NCBI GenBank assembly: GCA_022509085.1
Contig: JAFLTW010000002.1
Span: forward strand, 242,455-306,454
Source: Muribaculaceae bacterium
GTDB lineage: Bacteria > Bacteroidota > Bacteroidia > Bacteroidales > Muribaculaceae
DNA length: 64,000 nt
Reading direction: 5' to 3'
Shown piece by piece: positions 58,184 to 64,000 of the stretch (position 1 is its first letter; each line of letters starts with the position of its first letter). Position numbers and translations under genes: made by a program. The notes under the pieces are model-generated. The model was not told where the DNA came from, ran no database searches, and saw nothing but the letters and a program-made list of their open reading frames with translations.

Positions 58184-61100
58184 ATGCTGCATCTGAAGCG
58201 AGCTTCCGCGGGGTCCGGGAAGACCTACGACCTGACAAAGACATACATACGCCTGCTGCTCACCTACAAAAACGACAACAAGAAGCGGCAGCTGCGACAC
58301 GAGGAGACCCTGCGCGACTCCCTCTCGAGCATCATGGCCGTCACGTTCACCGTAAAGGCTACAGCCGAGATGAAGCAGCGCATCGTGGAGAAACTCGCCG
58401 ACCTCGCCACGGCCGACAACCTCGGAGACCGCACCGAGAAAGACATCCACTATCTCAGGGACTTCATGGAGGAATTCCGTACCACCCGATTCGAGATTGC
58501 CCGCTTGGCGAAGAAAGCCCTGCGCACACTCCTGCTCCATTATTCTGACTTCAGGGTGCAGACCATCGACTCATTCTTCCAGAGCATACTCCACACCTTC
58601 GCCTACGAGGCCAGTCTTGACGACAACTTCAACATGGAGATCGACACGGACTACGTTGCCTCCGTAGGTTTCGACGCTGCCCTCGACGCTATAAGCGACG
58701 CCTACGCCAACCCCCGCGAAAACAAGGAGGTGCTGATATGGCTGCGCAAAATGATAGATGAAATCAGCGACAAGAATACCTGGAACGTCTTCGCCCGCAT
58801 CAACAACGACAGGACACTCTACGGAAAACTTGTAAGTGAGGCCCGCAACCTCGAGAAGGAGCAGTTTCAGAAAATCCGCGAGGAGTTGACGGACTACTTC
58901 GAGCAAAACGGCGAAAACTTCGCAGCAATCGTGGATAAAGTGAACGAAAAGACTTTCCGTGGCCTCAAAGAGCTCCATGACAAAAGACGCGATGCCGCCA
59001 GGGAATTGACGGTAGAGATGCGCCGCGCCGGGCTGAGCAGTTCCAGCCTGAAGAGCGGGGTGCCAAAGAGGTTTGAGGCTTCGCTCGAAGACTTCGATGC
59101 GTACACGTTCACACCCCCGGAAACGATGGCTCCCCGAAAAACGGGCAAGGCCCCATGTCTCAACGCCAACGCCGAAAAAGAACTGAAGGCGGAGATAGCG
59201 CGCCGACCTGACCTCAACGAAACCTACTACAACGACCTCGGCTCCGCATTCGAAGAATGGATGGAGGCAAACAACGCAATGATCGAATACTGGGAGGAAA
59301 ACCGAAGGAGAATCCTGACTTGGCTTGCCTACCGGGATATGTTTCCCAAACTCGTGGTGGTGCTCGAGATCGCCCGCAAGAAACGGGAATATCTGGCCGA
59401 AACCAACTCGCTGGAAATAAGCGAGACAGCCCACATCCTCTCGCGTATAATCGGGGAGGAAGAGACACCCTTCGTCTACGAGCGTATGGGCACGCGCCTC
59501 AACCACTACCTCATCGACGAGTTTCAAGACACCTCCCGGATGCAGTGGGACAACTTCCGGCCGCTGCTGCTCGACAGCAACAGCAACGGCAACGACAACC
59601 TCATAATCGGCGACGCCAAACAGAGTATCTACCGCTTCCGCAACGCCGACTACCGCCTCATCTCCGAATCCGTTGAGAGAGAATTCGGCAAGAGCGTGGA
59701 GGCCACCACCGGCACCACCAACTTCCGCAGCCAACGCGCCGTGGTGGAATTCAACAACTACGTCTTCTCCAACATCATCGGGAGGAGCTTCGAGACCAAG
59801 AATGGTGAGCTCGAGCCCCTATTCTCCGACACCATAAAAAGGATCTACGAGAGTTGCCGCCAGGAGTTGCCACCGGAGAGCGCCGATCCCGGCAAACCCC
59901 GCAAGCCCTTCGGCTTCGTCAGCATGACTGTTGCCCCCACACCCAAGGGAGAGGAGGGCGAGCGGTTTGAAAAGATCGGAAATGCCAACCCCAACGAACA
60001 TGGATTCACGTCGCTGCCGGGTCTCATCATGAGTCTGCGCGACAGGGGTTTCCACTTCAAGGATATAGGCATCCTGGTGAAAACCCACGACGAAGGGAAG
60101 GCAGCCGTAAGGGTGATAACCGAATATAACGCCACCCATCCCGACGACAAGATTACTGTGATAAGCGAGGAGAACCTCCTGGTGGCCTCCTCCCTATCCG
60201 TAAAGATAATTCTCGAGGCCCTCCGGACAATGGTGGGCAATGTGCAGACTAAAGTGGAGCCCAACACCGTGCTCGAGGAGCCCGTAGACGAAAAGAGACT
60301 TTACGAGATGTTGCGCTCGATGCAGTCGCTGGCGCTCCCCTCGATAGTGGAGGCCATCGTTGACCGCTTCGTGCCCGCTGGTCAGCGCGACAAGGACGCC
60401 CCCTTCATAGCGGCCTTCCAGGACGCCGTGCTCGACTACACCTCGGGTCATTCAAGCGACATAGGGTCGTTCCTCAAATGGTGGGAGCGCAAGTCCGGCT
60501 CCCTCTCCATCGTATCGCCCGAAGACTCCGACGGAGTGGTGGTGCAGACCATCCACAAAGCCAAGGGACTCGAATATCCCTGCGTAATCATCCCCAAGGC
60601 CAATGTAAGGTTCAGACCGACTGATAAAAAGATAGAATGGCGCTGGGTAAGACCCGTCGGCAGCCTCGAGGGCAGGGAGCTGTTGCCACCGTGGGTGCCC
60701 GTGGAGACCAAAGACTCACTCAGTGAGACAGAACATGCCGACCTCCACGAGAGATTTTACGAGGAGGTGGCTCTCGACGAGCTCAACAAGATGTATGTGG
60801 CCTTCACGCGTCCTAAAGCTGAGCTCCATCTATTCTATAATATAAGTTCGCGTACCGGCTCCGTCAACTCCCTGCCGCATATGCGGGAAATGCTGCTGAG
60901 CGAAGCCTTCGAGGTGCAACGCTCTGAGACCCTGAGCCGACCTCTCGAAATAGAGGAAGACGAGAAGAAGGAGATGCTTACCATACGCTTCGGCGAACCC
61001 CTCACAGCAGCCCAGATAGAGGCCTTGCGAGAGGAGAGAGAGGTTGACGAATCGCAGCTCACAACGTATCACGTTGCATCCGAGCGGAAAGTGCTGCAGA

Positions 61101-61591
61101 CAAAACCCGACGACATGCTGCTTCACGTGCCCGTGCATACAGGCGCAGGCGAAGAGGAACTGGATCCCCGCGCAGAGGGCACCCTCAAACACCGCATAAT
61201 GCAGATGGTGACTGGCCCGGACGACCTCGACCGAGCCCTGAGGATAATGGAGGTGAACGGCTTCGTATCCCCGCGCCAGATGGAGGAATGGGGCAAGGAA
61301 CTTCGGAGCGCCATCGAGGGCGTGGCCTCCTACGGCTGGTTCAGCCCCGACGTAAGGGTGCTCAACGAGCGCGCCATCATCTGCCGCGGCAGTGAGACGA
61401 CGCGACCTGACCGCGTCGTCATAACCCCGGAGGGCGACGCCGTGGTGATCGACTATAAATTTGGCGAGGAGGACAAGGAGTATGCCAGGCAGGTGGCCGG
61501 CTATATGGACTCGCTCAAGAAGATGAAGGGCTTCCGCAGCGTAAAGGGCTACATATGGTATGTCCACACCGGAAAGGTAGACCCGGTGTGA
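58184..61591 (+). CDS. AddA/RecB-type helicase-nuclease
   Basis: 1,135 residues. UvrD-like helicase: Walker A ASAGSGKTYDLT at the N-terminus, Walker B DEFQDTSRMQWDNF, motif V/VI VVQTIHKAKGLEYPC and AFTRPKAELHLF. The C-terminus is a PD-(D/E)XK nuclease (RPDRVVITPE, VVIDYKFGE, then Q..Y). This is the AddA architecture for double-strand break processing, but no AddB subunit is adjacent in this window. The leader carries 9-bp AT repeats. It converges on the TolC gene. Confidence 0.9.
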   Translation: MLHLKRASAGSGKTYDLTKTYIRLLLTYKNDNKKRQLRHEETLRDSLSSIMAVTFTVKATAEMKQRIVEKLADLATADNLGDRTEKDIHYLRDFMEEFRTTRFEIARLAKKALRTLLLHYSDFRVQTIDSFFQSILHTFAYEASLDDNFNMEIDTDYVASVGFDAALDAISDAYANPRENKEVLIWLRKMIDEISDKNTWNVFARINNDRTLYGKLVSEARNLEKEQFQKIREELTDYFEQNGENFAAIVDKVNEKTFRGLKELHDKRRDAARELTVEMRRAGLSSSSLKSGVPKRFEASLEDFDAYTFTPPETMAPRKTGKAPCLNANAEKELKAEIARRPDLNETYYNDLGSAFEEWMEANNAMIEYWEENRRRILTWLAYRDMFPKLVVVLEIARKKREYLAETNSLEISETAHILSRIIGEEETPFVYERMGTRLNHYLIDEFQDTSRMQWDNFRPLLLDSNSNGNDNLIIGDAKQSIYRFRNADYRLISESVEREFGKSVEATTGTTNFRSQRAVVEFNNYVFSNIIGRSFETKNGELEPLFSDTIKRIYESCRQELPPESADPGKPRKPFGFVSMTVAPTPKGEEGERFEKIGNANPNEHGFTSLPGLIMSLRDRGFHFKDIGILVKTHDEGKAAVRVITEYNATHPDDKITVISEENLLVASSLSVKIILEALRTMVGNVQTKVEPNTVLEEPVDEKRLYEMLRSMQSLALPSIVEAIVDRFVPAGQRDKDAPFIAAFQDAVLDYTSGHSSDIGSFLKWWERKSGSLSIVSPEDSDGVVVQTIHKAKGLEYPCVIIPKANVRFRPTDKKIEWRWVRPVGSLEGRELLPPWVPVETKDSLSETEHADLHERFYEEVALDELNKMYVAFTRPKAELHLFYNISSRTGSVNSLPHMREMLLSEAFEVQRSETLSRPLEIEEDEKKEMLTIRFGEPLTAAQIEALREEREVDESQLTTYHVASERKVLQTKPDDMLLHVPVHTGAGEEELDPRAEGTLKHRIMQMVTGPDDLDRALRIMEVNGFVSPRQMEEWGKELRSAIEGVASYGWFSPDVRVLNERAIICRGSETTRPDRVVITPEGDAVVIDYKFGEEDKEYARQVAGYMDSLKKMKGFRSVKGYIWYVHTGKVDPV

Positions 61592-61608
61592 ACAGCACCT
61601 GAGCGTGA

Positions 61609-62919
61609 TTATTCTCCGGTAAGCATACCCACGCTGCGCAGGTAGTCCACCTCATTGATCTTATACTGTGTCTTGGCCTCGATGAGGTTGGCGAACGACG
61701 TGTGCCACTGCGCCTGGGCCTCCAGGAGGTCGGTGAGCGTCATCAGCCCGACCTGATACTGCTCCGTGATGGCCGTCAGGTTTTCCTGCGCCTCATCGAG
61801 AGCCTTCGAGGCCGTGGCGATAAGGTCGTAGCCATCCACGTAGTTGCTGTAGGTTTGCCGCGCCTGCAGCTCCATGAGTTTTCGGTTGCGGTCGAGCGAC
61901 AGCGACGCATTCTCCACCTCGATCTTAGCGCGTTTCACCTTCTTGTAGCCCTCACCCCAGTGGAACACGGGGATGGATACCGATACAGCCCCCACGAACC
62001 CCCGATAGTCGATTGTCTGGGTGAAGGGGTACATGCTGCCGTCGGGCAGCTGCGTGTAGTTCGTCATCTTCATGTTGCCGAAGGCGTTCCAGCCAATCTG
62101 CAGGCCCACAAGCGGAAGGAAGTCGGAGAGAGCCATCTTCACGTCAAGCTTCTTAACATCGACATTCTTCTGCGCCATAAGGAGTTCCGGCCGGGCGTCA
62201 ATCCCGAAATACCTGTATTCCGGGCCTCCCACGCCGTCGAGCGACTCGGTAGGCACGATGGGGGTGTCCTCGGCCACACCTATGACACGGCAGAGCGCCA
62301 TACGGCAAAGTTCGGCACCGCTCTGCGCCTGCCTCAGCCGGTATTGCAGTTCGGAGCGGCGCGACTCCACGCGGTTGACGTTCAGCTCCGTGGTGAGGCC
62401 CACCTCATAAGCCGAGCGCGTATAGGAATAAATGGAGTCGAGCTGCACCATGTAGGCAGCTATCATGTCGATCTTCGAGAGCACGGCCACATACATCCAA
62501 TAGCTCTTCTCGGCCTCAGCCGCCACGTCCATCCTCGTGGCCTCCAGCTGATATTCCGACACCTCCTTACCGATTTTGGCCATCTTGTTGCCCGTGACAA
62601 TCTTTCCGCCCGTATAGACGGGTTGGGTAAGGCTGATGCCTGCCATATAGACGCCGCGCATCTGGATATCCATCGCTGCTCCCATCGTGGGGTTTGGAGT
62701 GAGATAGAACGCCCCGCCGTTGATGTCAAACTTCGGGAGGTAGCCCGTCAGGGCTATTCCCTTGTCGAGGTTGGCCTGTGCCACACGGTTTTGCGCTATG
62801 GCCATCTCCTCGTCTGTATGCAGAGCCATGTCTACACACTCCCTCAGCGAGAGCTCCATGGCGAGGGCGCCCGTCGCGCACAGCAGACAGAGGAGAAGCG
62901 CTATATGTTTAGTTTTCAT
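61609..62919 (-). CDS. TolC-family outer-membrane efflux protein
   Basis: 436 residues, signal peptide (MKTKHIALLLCLLCATGALA). Two TolC-like halves of long coiled-coil helices: LRECVDMALHTDEEMAIAQN, YRLRQAQSGAELCRMALCRV, and LMTLTDLLEAQAQWHTSFAN. It forms the outer-membrane channel for the adjacent RND pump; its start overlaps the RND stop by 11 bp, so the two are coupled. Confidence 0.92.
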   Translation of the reverse strand: MKTKHIALLLCLLCATGALAMELSLRECVDMALHTDEEMAIAQNRVAQANLDKGIALTGYLPKFDINGGAFYLTPNPTMGAAMDIQMRGVYMAGISLTQPVYTGGKIVTGNKMAKIGKEVSEYQLEATRMDVAAEAEKSYWMYVAVLSKIDMIAAYMVQLDSIYSYTRSAYEVGLTTELNVNRVESRRSELQYRLRQAQSGAELCRMALCRVIGVAEDTPIVPTESLDGVGGPEYRYFGIDARPELLMAQKNVDVKKLDVKMALSDFLPLVGLQIGWNAFGNMKMTNYTQLPDGSMYPFTQTIDYRGFVGAVSVSIPVFHWGEGYKKVKRAKIEVENASLSLDRNRKLMELQARQTYSNYVDGYDLIATASKALDEAQENLTAITEQYQVGLMTLTDLLEAQAQWHTSFANLIEAKTQYKINEVDYLRSVGMLTGE

Positions 62920-64000
62920 TATTCTTGGTCTTGACTTTAAAGAAAAGAGAATAGAGCACGGGGAGGAAGAGAAGCGTAACCAGCGTGCCGATAATCAGAC
63001 CACCGATCACGGTTACGGCCAGCGGACCGTACATGGGGTCGCTGACGAGCGGCAGCATACCTGCCACCGTGGTGAGCGAGGCCAGCAGCACGGGGCGCAC
63101 GCGAGAGAGAGTGGCCTGCACGATGGCCGGGAAGAGCTCGAGGCGCTGGCCGGTGGTGAGAGCGTTGATTTCGTCGACAAGCACGATGGCGTTCTTCATC
63201 ATCATGCCCACCAGACCCATCAGACCCAGGATTGCCAGGAACGTGAAGGGCGTATCCGTTAGCAGCAACGCGGGGACGATGCCGCAGAGCACGAAGGGGA
63301 AGCAGAGGATAATCACGGCCAGCTTGCGCCAGTCGTTGAAGAGGAGCAGAAGCACCACGATAAGGATCACGATCATCACCGGGAGGTTCTGCATCACCTT
63401 CCCCAGGGCATCGTCGGCCACCTCACTCTCTCCCACAAAGCGCATCGTATAGCCTTGGGGTAGTTGGATTTTCTCGATCTCCTTCCTCACCGATTTCAGC
63501 AGTTTGTCGGGGGTCGCCTCAGGGTTGTAGGGGTCAGGGTCACACTCCACCTGGATGGCCCTCCTGCCGTTGTAGCGGTAGATGCGGCTCTCCTCGAGGA
63601 TGGTGGAGATGCTGTCTACACAGTTGGCCAGTGTTGTTGTGACGAACATCTTGCGGCGGATTTCTTCCTGGCTCACAGACCCGCGCATAGCCCCCTCGAG
63701 GTCTTTCTCAGAGAGGTTGACATTGAGCATGGTCCACACCGGGATGTTGGCCAGGTCGGAGAGGCGGTTGCCGTCATTGTCGCGTATCACCACATTGATG
63801 GGGATAAGGTTGTCGCGGTCGCTTACCACCCCCACGGTATAGCCGTCGGTTGCGGCCATCAGAGCATGGCCCACATCCTCACGGTTTACGCCCGCGCGGG
63901 CGGCAGATGCCGCCGAGTAGGCCACCGACAGCTGGCGCGACGGCGCGTCCCAGTTGGTCTGCACCGTATAGGGGTCCACGTATGGCGAGCTCCGCATGAT
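62909..64000 (-). CDS. RND-family efflux pump permease, C-terminal part (cut by window edge)
   Basis: At least 363 residues, continuing past the window end. The C-terminal transmembrane block has the RND pattern (LAVIILCFPFVLCGIVPALL, FLAILGLMGLVGMMMKNAIV, VRPVLLASLTTVAGMLPLV), and the preceding part is the periplasmic porter domain. AcrB/CusA type by the LVDEINAL and GMMMKNAI motifs; the substrate class is unknown. An internal ATG at 63,997 is not the true start. Paired with the TolC gene; the membrane-fusion protein would be outside the window. Confidence 0.9.
   Translation of the reverse strand: MMRSSPYVDPYTVQTNWDAPSRQLSVAYSAASAARAGVNREDVGHALMAATDGYTVGVVSDRDNLIPINVVIRDNDGNRLSDLANIPVWTMLNVNLSEKDLEGAMRGSVSQEEIRRKMFVTTTLANCVDSISTILEESRIYRYNGRRAIQVECDPDPYNPEATPDKLLKSVRKEIEKIQLPQGYTMRFVGESEVADDALGKVMQNLPVMIVILIVVLLLLFNDWRKLAVIILCFPFVLCGIVPALLLTDTPFTFLAILGLMGLVGMMMKNAIVLVDEINALTTGQRLELFPAIVQATLSRVRPVLLASLTTVAGMLPLVSDPMYGPLAVTVIGGLIIGTLVTLLFLPVLYSLFFKVKTKNNEN

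Overview
The window reads as a chromosomal stretch of a gut-type Bacteroidales bacterium. Lineage markers are GldE, a DUF3256 protein, an LruC-type lipoprotein, an Lnb-type (DUF4105) protein, a SecA of about 1,160 residues, promoters of the Bacteroidetes form TTTG-N19-20-TAnnTTTG, and a general lack of Shine-Dalgarno sites. The GC-rich housekeeping genes would suit Muribaculaceae or a relative, but the family is an inference. I see no rRNA, tRNA, CRISPR array, insertion sequence or phage.

Layout. 1-1080: AT-rich Sel1/TPR gene, perhaps cut by the window edge. 1.2-14.6 kb: GC-rich core genes (phosphopantetheinyl transferase, POT peptide transporter, gldE, secA, a degenerate phosphatase-fold protein, an Lnb-like lipoprotein acyltransferase, asnS, an RluB-like pseudouridine synthase with a long repetitive Q/N/G/Y tail). 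14.6-25.9 kb: a visibly AT-rich island, all on the minus strand. 25.9-27.6 kb: an unrecognised membrane protein with a LemA-like partner. 27.6-32.6 kb: a surface glycan block (GT4, two Stealth phosphotransferases, a GT92-like transferase, an LpxL-type acyltransferase). 32.6-51.6 kb: gltX, a DUF3256 protein, a DEAD-box helicase, a secreted esterase, small lipoproteins and secreted paralogs, cysS, a DUF3467 protein, a LolD-like ATPase, rRNA methyltransferases, an MBL hydrolase, a C69 dipeptidase, sufE, an acyl-CoA synthetase, a HIT protein and greA. 51.8-64 kb: an LruC lipoprotein, pnp, CotH, a SUI1 factor, an AddA-like helicase-nuclease, TolC and the end of an RND pump.

The most interesting part is the island operon at 14,922-24,086. 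In transcription order it holds a large membrane protein with a J-domain-like N-terminus lacking HPD, a second J-like protein ending in a CFI-box, a membrane-anchored protein whose C-terminus resembles the GrpE head domain, an Hsp70 with a complete ATPase domain but no canonical substrate-binding domain, and a Ser/Thr-kinase-like domain fused to an AAA+ ATPase. J-like, GrpE-like and Hsp70 parts side by side suggest a dedicated, probably membrane-tethered chaperone machine coupled to a kinase/AAA+ module. Two of its genes each carry a single-base frameshift next to a short homopolymer, one of them inside the AAA+ Walker A motif. An AlbA/Schlafen-type ATP-binding protein with fifteen 15-bp tandem repeats lies just upstream on the same strand.

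Start sites differ from the longest open frame where the upstream part is unlikely to be coding; this is stated in each entry. Functions come from motif recognition by eye; no database search was run.
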